Positions 7,683 to 16,595 of a DNA stretch of 64,000 nt are shown in pieces. The translations under genes were made by a program, and so were the position numbers. Source of the DNA: Bacteroidales bacterium (GTDB taxonomy: Bacteria; Bacteroidota; Bacteroidia; Bacteroidales; F082); contig JAGBQJ010000057.1 in the NCBI GenBank assembly GCA_017632935.1, forward strand, positions 62,001 to 126,000. The letters are read 5' to 3'. Within the stretch, counting starts at the first letter, position 1, and every line of letters begins with the position of its first letter. Below the pieces are notes generated by a model that ran no database searches, was not told the DNA's origin, and saw only the letters and a program-made list of their open reading frames with translations.

Positions 7683-9680
7683 TTACTTCACGATGAACTT
7701 CATGGTGTTTTCGAAACCATTGGCCTTCACGGTGACGAAGTAGACGCCACTGCTGAGGTTGCTGGTGCTGATGGTGGGAGCGTTGATACCAGTGTTGATG
7801 CTGACGTTCTTGTCCATCACCTTCTGGCCCATGAGGTTGTAGACGCTGATGCTCATCTCAGAAGCCTGTGAGGCGTTCACTTCGATGGTCATTTGGTCGA
7901 CAACGGGGTTGGGATAGATGCGAGCGGAAGTCATCGGGTTGATGGCATCGTGGTTCTCAGGAACGCTATAGAATTCAGCATCCGGAATGACCTTCACAGC
8001 GTGGATCGTGTTCTCGGAAGCATCGGTTTGATAGGCGTTGCTACCCACCCAGCAGCCGATTTGGTTGTCGCTCTGGAAGCTGAACCAGAACTCGCCAGGA
8101 TTGACGACATTGTCAACACCGTTGGTGAAGATGTTCTCGGAACGCAGGAAGGGCAGGTAACCGCCTTCACCGTGGTAGTCGAGTTGGTCTTCCACTTGGT
8201 GCCAGTAACCTTCATCAACGTTGTAGTAGCTGACGAAGATGCTTCTCTTGTACTTGTTTTCGTTCTGGTCAAGACGAGAGACGTTGGGTGCGGAGAAAGC
8301 GCAAGCGATGTTACCCATCGGGTCGATGGACAGGGCAGGCATGGCCGAAGCACCGGCACGCATCTTATACCAATAGTCGCTTTCCATGAACTCGAGGTCG
8401 TTGTCCCACTCGTAGCCTTCAAACAAGGGCAAGAAGCCGATCCATTTGGTGGAATCGGGATTCATCTGGACATAACCGTCGCCAGCAGGCCACCAGAGTC
8501 TCAAGGCGTGGTGCGGGTTGCCGTCGATGGATTGGATAGGATATTCTTGGGTGTCGTTCCAGTAGTAGATACCGTCAACGCCTCTGCCATAGAAATAGCT
8601 GACGTTGCCGCCGAGTTCAGTGTGCATGTACTCCCAAGTGTTCACGGCCACGTGCGTTACGCCAAAGTTGTCGATGGCAATAGCGGGGGTGCAAGGACCA
8701 AACACGGTGTCGGTGTAGATAGATGCTTCATCGGTTTCCCAATCATAGCCGTAGTAGGGGTTCTCCCAAATATCGTATCTGTTCCAGGTCAGACCATCGT
8801 CGGTGGATTTGAACATGACGAGGTTGCTTTGGAGGTCATCGCTGTAGATCATAGCCACATTGTGACCGTTGGCGGTAATGTTGTAGCTGTCAGCGGTGTA
8901 GTGGTCATACTCTTCGCCATAATCGGCAAGAGGTGAGTAGACGCAGGTCCAGTTCTCGGCATCTTCCGAACGGTAATACACCTGCCAGTGGTGAGCTGCA
9001 TCGGTGGTGGAATGCTGGATGTCAGCAATCACGTGGATGATGTTGTGGTTGGCGCCCGAAGTGGCAACTCTCGGCCATGAAGCGTCATCATTGGGGAATT
9101 CAAATCCATCCGGATAGGGCGGGAGTGTGCCTCTCAACACCCATTCGCCTTCGCCGGCCACTTCTCTGGTCCAGCAGCGCATGGGAGCGTGAGAAATGAG
9201 GATTTCACCCGTTTCGCCCCAACGAGCGATGGAAGGCCAACCCGTACGAATGCCTTCGGCACCTTCTTCAGGCATATCCTGCCATTCGCCGGTTGCGGCG
9301 TTGAAGAAGTTGTAACCTGTGCCACGATCCGGGAAAGATCCGTTGGGATCGCTGTTGTCGTGTGACATGGTAGCGGCTACGGCGACAGAACCGTTAGGCA
9401 TTTGGTACATACGATTCGAAACCCAACTGTTGGATTGGAGGTCGTAGTAGGTCTGCATGGTTTGGGCATCTTCCCAATTTTCAAATCTGTTGACCACGAC
9501 GCTCTTGGCGGTCTTGGGAGCGAATTCAGCTGCCGAGGCATTGATTTTCTCGTTACCGATAGCGGCGGGCTTTTTGACGCTCACTGTGGCAGAACGGAGT
9601 TCGTTCTTTGCAACACGCTGTTGTGCAAAAGCACTGAAGCCTAAAACAAGGCTCAATGAAAGTAGTAATACTTTTTTCAT
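7683..9680 (-). CDS. T9SS type A protein with sialidase-like (BNR/Asp-box) repeat
   Basis: A 665-residue secreted protein. A signal peptide (MKKVLLLSLSLVLGFSAFAQ) is followed by a beta-propeller-like body containing at least one clear Asp box, KSTDDGLTWNRY, typical of sialidase/BNR folds. The C-terminus is a T9SS type A sorting domain beginning with ARIYPNPVVDQMTIEV near residue 588 and ending in SSGVYFVTVKANGFENTMK. I see no sialidase FRIP or catalytic Arg triad, so it may be a lectin-like or structural propeller rather than an enzyme. The gene is monocistronic with a good promoter at 9735-9764. Confidence 0.85.
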   Translation of the reverse strand: MKKVLLLSLSLVLGFSAFAQQRVAKNELRSATVSVKKPAAIGNEKINASAAEFAPKTAKSVVVNRFENWEDAQTMQTYYDLQSNSWVSNRMYQMPNGSVAVAATMSHDNSDPNGSFPDRGTGYNFFNAATGEWQDMPEEGAEGIRTGWPSIARWGETGEILISHAPMRCWTREVAGEGEWVLRGTLPPYPDGFEFPNDDASWPRVATSGANHNIIHVIADIQHSTTDAAHHWQVYYRSEDAENWTCVYSPLADYGEEYDHYTADSYNITANGHNVAMIYSDDLQSNLVMFKSTDDGLTWNRYDIWENPYYGYDWETDEASIYTDTVFGPCTPAIAIDNFGVTHVAVNTWEYMHTELGGNVSYFYGRGVDGIYYWNDTQEYPIQSIDGNPHHALRLWWPAGDGYVQMNPDSTKWIGFLPLFEGYEWDNDLEFMESDYWYKMRAGASAMPALSIDPMGNIACAFSAPNVSRLDQNENKYKRSIFVSYYNVDEGYWHQVEDQLDYHGEGGYLPFLRSENIFTNGVDNVVNPGEFWFSFQSDNQIGCWVGSNAYQTDASENTIHAVKVIPDAEFYSVPENHDAINPMTSARIYPNPVVDQMTIEVNASQASEMSISVYNLMGQKVMDKNVSINTGINAPTISTSNLSSGVYFVTVKANGFENTMKFIVK

Positions 9681-9734
9681 TTTTGTGTGTTTTTAATTGG
9701 TTAGTTGTTTTGAATTAGTTGCATATTTGGGCTG

Positions 9735-9764
9735 CAAATATAAACATTTTTGGAAAGGTGGCAA
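9735..9764 (-). promoter_or_regulatory. Promoter of the BNR-repeat T9SS protein gene
   Basis: On the minus strand: TTG (9764-9762), 19 nt, TATATTTG (9742-9735). It predicts a leader of ~50 nt before the ATG at 9680. Confidence 0.75.
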
Positions 9765-9790
9765 TAGAAAAGGAATTTTTTTTGGTTTTT

Positions 9791-9821
9791 TTGAAACAAA
9801 AAGGTTTTATTGCTACTTTTA
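9791..9821 (+). promoter_or_regulatory. Probable promoter of the GH92 gene
   Basis: TTG at 9791-9793, 20 nt, then TACTTTTA at 9814-9821, one mismatch from TAnnTTTG. It lies 20 bp before the ATG at 9842 and supports that start over an upstream in-frame codon. Confidence 0.6.
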
Positions 9822-9841
9822 CACGCTCAAAACTACAACCA

Positions 9842-12826
9842 ATGAAAAAACTATTCCTACCTTTATTACTGTTGGCTTTCGTGGCCTGCACGCAACAACC
9901 TAAGGCCGACTATGTCACTGATGCGGCCCAATACGTCGACCCCTTCATTGGCACGGGCGGCCACGGCCACACCTTCCCGGGTGCCACGGTGCCCTTTGGC
10001 ATGGTGCAGTTCAGTCCCGACACGAGAATGAATGACTGGGACGGCTGCTCGGGCTACCACACCTCCGACAACACCATCCTCGGCTTCAGCACCACCCACC
10101 TCAGCGGCACGGGCTGCTCCGATTATGGCGACTTCCGTTTCATGCCGATTGCTGGAGAATATAATAAACTCCCTCAAGGTTTGTCTTTAGAACAGGCGAG
10201 TCATTATTATGATTCGATTTATGGCCATGCCGTTTTTAAGCACGAGAATGAAGATGCCCAAGCAGGCTATTATTCCGTTGTCTTGGATGATGGCGTGAAA
10301 GTGGAATTGACCACGGGCGACCGCGTGGGTATGATGCGCTGCACTTATCCTAAATCAAGCCTTCAGCATCTTTTGCTTGATATGCTTCACGGTGTCAATG
10401 ACGAATACGTTTATGAAGAAGAGGTGAATGTGGAAAGCAAATACGCCATCAGTGGTTTCCGTCGCACCCGTGACTGGGCTAACGATCAATATCTGTATTT
10501 CTATGCGGAGTTTTCTAGACCTATGGTGTACTTTAGCAGTCCAGGTTTTTTTGAGGAAATTAATAAAGATAGGACAGCGGCAGTTCCGTTTGTAGCCCAT
10601 GCCCAATTCGCAGATGTTGATGAGCCTCTCGTCATGCGCATTGCCCTCTCCGCTGTCGATGTGGAAGGCGCCAAGAACAACCTGAAAGCCGAACTGGGCG
10701 AAAACGACTTCGACTTCGATGCACTGCGCCAAAAGGCCTACGACAAATGGAACAAGGAACTGCTGCGCTACGAGGTGAGTGATCCCAACGAATCGAACAA
10801 GACGGTGTTCTACACTGCCCTCTACCATTGCATGATTGCCCCCAACCTTTACAGCGATGCTGACGGACGCTATCGTGCCCACGATTTGAAAGTATACAAT
10901 TCGGAAAGACCTGTCTACACGGTCTTCTCGCTGTGGGACACCTTCCGTAGCCTGCATCCGTTGTTCAGTCTGATGCAACGTGAGCGCACCCTCGATTTCA
11001 TCAACACCTTTATTAATAAGTACGAGACCAACCCGCATCACCTGCTGCCCATTTGGGAGTTGGCTGCCAACGAGACCTATTGTATGATTGGCAACCACGC
11101 CATCCCCGTCATCGCCGACGCCTATTTTGCCGGCATCCGCGACTTCGACACCGAGAAAGCTTTGGAGGCTATGGTCACCTCATCGAGAACTGACTTCCGA
11201 GGCAGGGGTGCCTACATGAAATACGGCTACATCCCGATTGAGGCGGAAGGCGAGGCCGTCTCCAAGACATTGGAATATGCATACGATGACTGGTGCGTGG
11301 CCCGGATGGCCGAGGACATGGGCAGGCAGGATATTGCCAACGAGTTTTACGCTACAGCACAGGCTTATAAGAATATCTATAACCCTGAAAACCAGTTCTT
11401 CCAAGGTCGCCGCAATGGTGGCTGGATGCGCCCCTTTGACCCCGCGCAGGTCAACTTCACGCTGACCGAGGCCAACTCCTACCAGTATGGTTTCTTTGTA
11501 CCGCAGGACATCAACGGCCACATCGACCTGATGGGTGGCTGGGATAGCTACGAGGCCAAATTGGACGGTCTTTTCAATGCTCCTTCCAACCTCACGGGAC
11601 GCGAGCAGCCTGACATCACGGGGCTCATCGGACAATATGCCCACGGCAACGAGCCGAGCCACAACACGGTGTATATGTACAACTTCGTTGGCAAGCCGAC
11701 CAAGACACAAAAATACGTGAAGCAGGTGATGGACGATTTCTACACCGATCGTCGCGACGGCTATGCCGGCAACGAGGACTGCGGCCAGATGTCGGCTTGG
11801 GGCGTGTTCTCCGCGATGGGCTTCTATCCCGCCACGCCTGCCTCGGGTTATTACGTGCTGGGTCTGCCACGCTTCGAGCGCACCCGCCTGACTTTCGAGA
11901 ACGGTAAGCAGTTTGAGGTCATTGCGAAGAATTTGAGCGACAAGAACTGTTACGTGCAGTCGGTGAAGCTGAACGGCAAGCCTTTGGAGCGCAGTTACAT
12001 CACTTTTGATGAAGTCTTCAACGGCGGTACGTTAGAGTTCACCATGACCGACCAGCCTAATTCCACTTGGGCCACACAGCCCGAGCACTGCCCTGTGGTA
12101 CGTATCCCCACCGAGAGCATCGTCATCGTCCCAACCATCAATGCCCAATCCGATACCTTTTTCGACAGCCTTATGGTGAGCATGAGCCATCCTGTCGAGG
12201 GCGTTGAGATTTACTATACTCTGGATGGCACTGATCCGAGGGAGAATGGGCAACACTACGAGCATCCGCTCTGCCTGAAGGAAAACACTACGGTGCGTGC
12301 CACCGCCAAACAAGGTGATTACTGGAGCTGTGTGATCGATGCTGGGTACTATCTCATCGACGCCAATCGTAGCGTGAAGCTTCAGAATATGTATAACGAG
12401 CAATATGAGGCGGGCGGTGTCAAGGCCCTCATCGACCATCTGCGTGGCGGCGAGAACTTCCGCACGGGTGCGTGGCAGGGCTATTATGGCGTCGACCTCA
12501 TCGCAACTGTCGACTTGGGCCAAAGCAAGAAGATCAACCGCTTGGCGGGCAGCTTCTTGCAGGAGGCCTATTCTTGGATTTGGATGCCTACCGAAGTGGA
12601 GTATTTTGTCAGCGAAGACGGAACGAATTTCCGCAGTGTGGGCAAGGTGAAGAACGAGATACCCGTGGACGCCGACGGTGCTTTCATTCAGGAAATGGAA
12701 GTGCGTCCGCGCACGAACGCCCGCTATGTGAAGATGGTGGCGAAGACCATTGGCACTTGTCCCGAAGGCCATGTCGGTGCTGGACAGAAGGCTTGGATCT
12801 TCTGCGATGAGTTTGTGATTGAATAA
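9842..12826 (+). CDS. GH92 family alpha-mannosidase lipoprotein with C-terminal accessory domains
   Basis: A 994-residue enzyme starting with a lipoprotein signal peptide (MKKLFLPLLLLAFVAC, Cys16), so probably surface or periplasm anchored. The N-terminal GH92 block YVDPFIGTGGHGHTFPGATV and the following VPFGMVQFSPDT and HLSGTGCSDYGDF motifs are diagnostic, as is GNEPSHNTVYMYNF with the EDCGQMSAWGVFSAMGFYP segment. After the catalytic part, at about residue 770, comes a chitobiase-C-like segment (VEIYYTLDGTDPR). A discoidin/F5-8C-like domain closes the protein (VDLGQSKKINRLAGSF; SEDGTNFRSVGKV; ARYVKMVAK). GH92 enzymes are Ca-dependent exo-mannosidases that trim host or yeast N-glycans. A phosphofructokinase gene follows after 21 bp. 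Confidence 0.93.
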   Translation: MKKLFLPLLLLAFVACTQQPKADYVTDAAQYVDPFIGTGGHGHTFPGATVPFGMVQFSPDTRMNDWDGCSGYHTSDNTILGFSTTHLSGTGCSDYGDFRFMPIAGEYNKLPQGLSLEQASHYYDSIYGHAVFKHENEDAQAGYYSVVLDDGVKVELTTGDRVGMMRCTYPKSSLQHLLLDMLHGVNDEYVYEEEVNVESKYAISGFRRTRDWANDQYLYFYAEFSRPMVYFSSPGFFEEINKDRTAAVPFVAHAQFADVDEPLVMRIALSAVDVEGAKNNLKAELGENDFDFDALRQKAYDKWNKELLRYEVSDPNESNKTVFYTALYHCMIAPNLYSDADGRYRAHDLKVYNSERPVYTVFSLWDTFRSLHPLFSLMQRERTLDFINTFINKYETNPHHLLPIWELAANETYCMIGNHAIPVIADAYFAGIRDFDTEKALEAMVTSSRTDFRGRGAYMKYGYIPIEAEGEAVSKTLEYAYDDWCVARMAEDMGRQDIANEFYATAQAYKNIYNPENQFFQGRRNGGWMRPFDPAQVNFTLTEANSYQYGFFVPQDINGHIDLMGGWDSYEAKLDGLFNAPSNLTGREQPDITGLIGQYAHGNEPSHNTVYMYNFVGKPTKTQKYVKQVMDDFYTDRRDGYAGNEDCGQMSAWGVFSAMGFYPATPASGYYVLGLPRFERTRLTFENGKQFEVIAKNLSDKNCYVQSVKLNGKPLERSYITFDEVFNGGTLEFTMTDQPNSTWATQPEHCPVVRIPTESIVIVPTINAQSDTFFDSLMVSMSHPVEGVEIYYTLDGTDPRENGQHYEHPLCLKENTTVRATAKQGDYWSCVIDAGYYLIDANRSVKLQNMYNEQYEAGGVKALIDHLRGGENFRTGAWQGYYGVDLIATVDLGQSKKINRLAGSFLQEAYSWIWMPTEVEYFVSEDGTNFRSVGKVKNEIPVDADGAFIQEMEVRPRTNARYVKMVAKTIGTCPEGHVGAGQKAWIFCDEFVIE

Positions 12827-12847
12827 TCTAACTAAATACATAACTAT

Positions 12848-14065
12848 ATGAAAGAATCAATAGTGATCCTCGCCGGCGGCGGTCCGGCACCTGGCATCAA
12901 CACGGTCATCAGCACCGTGGCCAAGACCTTCCTCAAGGACGGTTATCGTGTACTCGGCCTCAATGACGGCTACAAAAACCTCTTCCAGCCCAATCCCGAC
13001 GTGGTTGAGATGGACTTCCTCTATGCTGACGCCATCCTTAAGCAAGGAGGATCGGCACTGAAAATGAGCCGCTACAAACCGAAAAACGAGGAGTTTAACA
13101 CCGAGTTCTTTGTCAAGAATAACATCAAGTTGTTGGTCACCATCGGCGGCGACGATACCGCCTCGACAGCCAACCGCATCTCGAAGTTCCTGGCCAGCAG
13201 TGGTTTTCCCATCCAAAACATCCACGTGCCCAAGACCATCGACAACGACCTGCCGTTGCCTGAGGGCAGCCCGACGTTTGGCTACTATTCAGCCAAGGAC
13301 GCTGCCGTGCATTTGGTGCAGACCATCTACGAAGACGCCCGCACCAGCGGCAACTGGTTTGTGGTGTCGGCCATGGGTCGTGAGGCGGGTCACCTGGCTT
13401 TTGGCATGACTTCGGCCTGCCACTGCCCGATGGTGGTCATCCCTGAGATGTTCAACAACGCCGAGGTCACTTTCGATGCCATCATCAAGATGGTGGTGAG
13501 TTCTATCGTGAAGCGTAAGCTATTGGGTGTCAACTATGGTGTGGCCATCATCAGCGAAGGCGTGTTCCACTTCATGAGCGATGAGGAAATCGAGAAGTCG
13601 GGTGTGGCCTTCACTTACGACGAACACGGCCATCCTGAGTTGGGTAACGTCAGTAAGGCACACATCTTCAACCTCTTACTGCAACAGCGTCTGAAGGCAT
13701 TGGGTCTCAACGTGAAGAGCCGTCCCGTCGAGATCGGTTACGGCATCCGTTGCGTCGAGCCGAATGGCTACGACCTTACGTATTGCTCGTTGCTAGGTTA
13801 TGGTGTGAAGAAATTGTTCGACAAGGGCGTGAGTGGAGCCATGGTCACCACCAATCCGAAGGGTGAGATTATGCCGTTGTATCTGAAAGATGTGGAAGAC
13901 GAGAATGGCAAGATCAAGCCGCGTTTGGTGAATCTGAGCGGTCCGAAGGCCGAGCTTATCTTCAATGAAGGTTTGCAATATATCAGTCCCGCCGACTACG
14001 AAGCCGCGAAAGCCTACCTGCCTGATCCTGAGAATTACGATTTCAAGAAGATCCTGAAATGGTAA
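12848..14065 (+). CDS. 6-phosphofructokinase, PPi-type active site
   Basis: A 405-residue PfkA-superfamily enzyme that phosphorylates fructose 6-phosphate. It has GGGPAPGINTVI at the N-terminus, GGDDT at residues 100-104 and PKTIDND at 128-134. Asp103 in place of the Gly of ATP enzymes (GGDGS) and Lys129 are the residues known to select pyrophosphate over ATP, so PPi is the likely phosphoryl donor and the reaction would be reversible. It lies 21 bp after the GH92 gene with no promoter seen between them, so read-through from the mannosidase gene is likely. A strong terminator follows. Confidence 0.9.
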   Translation: MKESIVILAGGGPAPGINTVISTVAKTFLKDGYRVLGLNDGYKNLFQPNPDVVEMDFLYADAILKQGGSALKMSRYKPKNEEFNTEFFVKNNIKLLVTIGGDDTASTANRISKFLASSGFPIQNIHVPKTIDNDLPLPEGSPTFGYYSAKDAAVHLVQTIYEDARTSGNWFVVSAMGREAGHLAFGMTSACHCPMVVIPEMFNNAEVTFDAIIKMVVSSIVKRKLLGVNYGVAIISEGVFHFMSDEEIEKSGVAFTYDEHGHPELGNVSKAHIFNLLLQQRLKALGLNVKSRPVEIGYGIRCVEPNGYDLTYCSLLGYGVKKLFDKGVSGAMVTTNPKGEIMPLYLKDVEDENGKIKPRLVNLSGPKAELIFNEGLQYISPADYEAAKAYLPDPENYDFKKILKW

Positions 14066-14069
14066 CAAA

Positions 14070-14098
14070 AAATTGGGGCGACTTGGTCGCCCCAATTT
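14070..14098. terminator. Bidirectional terminator between pfk and the C10 protease gene
   Basis: A 12-bp perfect stem AAATTGGGGCGA/TCGCCCCAATTT with a 5-nt loop has A and T runs on each side and serves both convergent genes. Confidence 0.9.
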
Positions 14099-14105
14099 TT
14101 TTGTC

Positions 14106-16163
14106 TTATTGTCTAACGTTGACCTTATGTACGGTCACCCCGTTTTGGGTCTCAATGCGGATGAGGTACATGCCTGATTCGTAGTGGCTGAGGTCGAGGG
14201 TGGTTTTGCCGTTGGCAATGGTTTCTTGCAACGTCTGTCCCAAGAGGTTGCTGACGGTGATTTGGCATGGTTGAGACGGTGCATGCACCGTCTGTACAAA
14301 CACGATACCGTCAGTTGGATTGGGATAGATGCTGACGTTTTGGTTGTCGGCCGAAATCTCGTCCAAGGCATCATAGTTGCACGGGTCAAAGGTCAGGAAA
14401 ACGCCGTCTTCGAGTTCGGCAGAGGTGTATACCGTTTCGCCTACTGTATTAAAGATGGTGAAGGAACACTCACCATCTGTGTCGTATTCCTCATAGTTGT
14501 GATACCAGCCGTGGTTCCAGATGAAGCTGAGATCGCCGTGCAGCAACGGCAGGGTTATGATGTCACTGCTGCCTTCCGTCAGTTCGACCACGGCGATGCG
14601 GTTGCCATTTTGATCGGCCACGCTGATGGCTGCACCTTTCCAGCCGTCGCCGCCAGCATCATGGAGTTGGAAGACGACATCGCATTTCTCGCCGACGAGA
14701 ATGCTTTGGTAAGTGGTGCTGCTGATGCCGGCTGCGTTGGTGACGTAGATGGCGTATTCGTAGAGGCCGGGCTCAAGGCTGTTGTCTTCGTATTCCATTT
14801 CGGCCCCCACTTGGATATCGGTTAAAACGGCGATTTCCTCGAAGTTTCGGCGGATGGTGACTGAGGTAAGGGCGGTCAAGGCGTTGCCGTTGAGGTCTAA
14901 GGAAGGGTTGGTCCAGCTGAGGAGAACGCCGTCGAAGGTCTCGTTTTCGGCGATGTTCATCTTTTCGACGGGCTCGGGACGGTTGAAGTACTCGCTGCCT
15001 TGGGGCACGATGTGACCGATGAAATGGTTGGTTTGGTTGAAGTCGTATCTCGTGGTGTGGAGTGCACCGATGGGGCACCAGGCATTGTCGCGGCCGCTCC
15101 AGCCCCAGTTGAAGTGGAAGTAGTCGTTTTCGTCGTAGCCGTCGCACACGAAGGCGTGACCGCCTGCTCCGCCGTCATCGGAGCCGCAGTATAAAATCGG
15201 GAGATGCTCGTCAAGGCCGCCGTCTTTTAACATCTGAGCCCATTCCTCGTTGGTGTAGCCATAGCCAGGGATGATTCCTCCAGCGTTGATTTCAGGGAAG
15301 TCTCTATTGTAGCGGAAATAGCTTTGAAAGGCGGTGTAGATAGAAAAGGCACTGGCGCCGCTGCCGTTGGGGCTGTATTGCATGTCGAGGGCGATGCCGA
15401 GATGATGCAGGAGTTGTGCGACATAAAAGATCTCTTCTTCGCTGCTCGTGGAGTCGAGTGCCAAGGGCATCAGTTCGAAATGGTATTCGGTCTCGCCGAA
15501 GTTGGCGCTTTGCTGGGCGTAGCCGTCGGGGTTGTAGCTGTGCGAGCCGTTGCCGCGTTCCGGCCAGTCCCAGTATTTCATCACCATGCCCATGGCCGTA
15601 GCTGCGCAGCCGGCATAGACGTAGCCGCCGTCGCCTTCAGGGTCTTCAGGGCATTGGCTGTTCCAAGGATAGTTTTGGTTCCAGAGCGTCTGGCAGAGCG
15701 GCTCCACTACGGCACGGGTCTGACGTCCACGGTTGAGGCTGCCCGTGTTGTTCACCGAACGCCATTCGGCGACGATGTCGGGCGTGGCGCTGAGGTTGTG
15801 CTCGCGCACATATTGGATTTCGTTGCGGAAGCCATCAAGGGTGTACTGGAAACCATCGGCCACGTCGTTTGGATTGTATTTGCCCGTGGTGGAGTAGGCG
15901 AGGATGGGCTTAACACGATCGTCACCAGCCACGATGACGAAGCCTTCGCCGTTGCTGACGTTGAAGACGTAATAGTCTGCAACATCACGGTTGGCTGCCA
16001 TGCTAACCAGTTCGAGCTGTATTTCAGCGTTTTTCTGGGCAAGTGTGGTGGTGCTCAAAAACTTGGTGCCGATTTTTTGAGCCTTTTGCTGGTCAACGGG
16101 ACCAGCCATCAGACTGCCAATGCAAGCAGCGATGAGGCAAAGTATAAGGAACTGCTTTTTCAT
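14106..16163 (-). CDS. C10 family cysteine peptidase (SpeB/streptopain-like) with T9SS sorting domain
   Basis: A 685-residue secreted protease. After a signal peptide (~20 residues) comes a SpeB-type inhibitory propeptide, including GEGFVIVAGDDRVKPILAYS. The mature domain has the catalytic Cys186 in YAGCAATAMGMV and His336 in GGHAFVCDGYDEN, followed by FHFNWGWSG. A fibronectin III-like domain and a second beta domain precede a T9SS type A sorting domain (VSIYPNPTDGIVFV near residue 607, ending SGMYLIRIETQNG). Residues VQTVHAPSQ inside the sorting domain come from a dispersed palindrome (14273-14297). The gene is the last of a close minus-strand run, 13 bp after the DUF4190 gene. Confidence 0.93.
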   Translation of the reverse strand: MKKQFLILCLIAACIGSLMAGPVDQQKAQKIGTKFLSTTTLAQKNAEIQLELVSMAANRDVADYYVFNVSNGEGFVIVAGDDRVKPILAYSTTGKYNPNDVADGFQYTLDGFRNEIQYVREHNLSATPDIVAEWRSVNNTGSLNRGRQTRAVVEPLCQTLWNQNYPWNSQCPEDPEGDGGYVYAGCAATAMGMVMKYWDWPERGNGSHSYNPDGYAQQSANFGETEYHFELMPLALDSTSSEEEIFYVAQLLHHLGIALDMQYSPNGSGASAFSIYTAFQSYFRYNRDFPEINAGGIIPGYGYTNEEWAQMLKDGGLDEHLPILYCGSDDGGAGGHAFVCDGYDENDYFHFNWGWSGRDNAWCPIGALHTTRYDFNQTNHFIGHIVPQGSEYFNRPEPVEKMNIAENETFDGVLLSWTNPSLDLNGNALTALTSVTIRRNFEEIAVLTDIQVGAEMEYEDNSLEPGLYEYAIYVTNAAGISSTTYQSILVGEKCDVVFQLHDAGGDGWKGAAISVADQNGNRIAVVELTEGSSDIITLPLLHGDLSFIWNHGWYHNYEEYDTDGECSFTIFNTVGETVYTSAELEDGVFLTFDPCNYDALDEISADNQNVSIYPNPTDGIVFVQTVHAPSQPCQITVSNLLGQTLQETIANGKTTLDLSHYESGMYLIRIETQNGVTVHKVNVRQ
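14273..14297. repeat. GAGACGGTGCATGCACCGTCTC-family palindrome inside the C10 protease gene
   Basis: A near-identical copy of the intergenic palindrome at 1252 and 32181 sits in frame in the T9SS sorting domain and encodes VQTVHAPSQ in a loop. Confidence 0.85.
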
Positions 16164-16176
16164 TGTATTGTGGATA

Positions 16177-16575
16177 TTAATAGTTGAGTGCCCAGATATA
16201 GAATATGGTATAAAGAATCACGATAGGTATCCAAACGATGCTGAGGATGAGGCCTACTTTCGAGGTGATGCGGGCTGCGTTGAGCATACCTTCGCCTATA
16301 TAGGTGTCAGGGTTGGCGGCAATGGCGTCGTAGCCTTCTTGGGCTTTCTTCTTACCGATGCCGGAAAGGATAAATCCGGGGATGATGGCTGAGCTGAGGC
16401 TGATGGACAGGATGCCGCACACCAAAGCAGCAATGGCGGTGGGGGCAAGAAGTTTGGATTGTTGCTTTGCTGGTTTGGTTGGCTTGAGTGGTGCAGAGCA
16501 TAGAGGACAGCTTTCTTCCGTTTTGTCAACAAAAGTGCCGCAATAGGGGCATTTGATTTTTGTGTCGTCGTTCAT
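16177..16575 (-). CDS. Zinc-ribbon and DUF4190-like membrane protein
   Basis: A 132-residue protein with an N-terminal zinc ribbon (CPYCGTF ... CPLC, residues 9-29), a basic linker, and two hydrophobic segments: AIAALVCGILSISLSSAII, with a glycine-rich turn (PGFILSGIGKKKA), and a last segment near VGLILSIVWIPIVILYTIF. This is the DUF4190 pattern in which a cytoplasmic zinc ribbon precedes a small membrane domain. Function unknown. It lies 20 bp after ettA and 13 bp before the C10 protease gene, so it is probably in the same transcript. Confidence 0.75.
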   Translation of the reverse strand: MNDDTKIKCPYCGTFVDKTEESCPLCSAPLKPTKPAKQQSKLLAPTAIAALVCGILSISLSSAIIPGFILSGIGKKKAQEGYDAIAANPDTYIGEGMLNAARITSKVGLILSIVWIPIVILYTIFYIWALNY

Positions 16576-16595
16576 GGTATTAGTGTTATTTTGAG

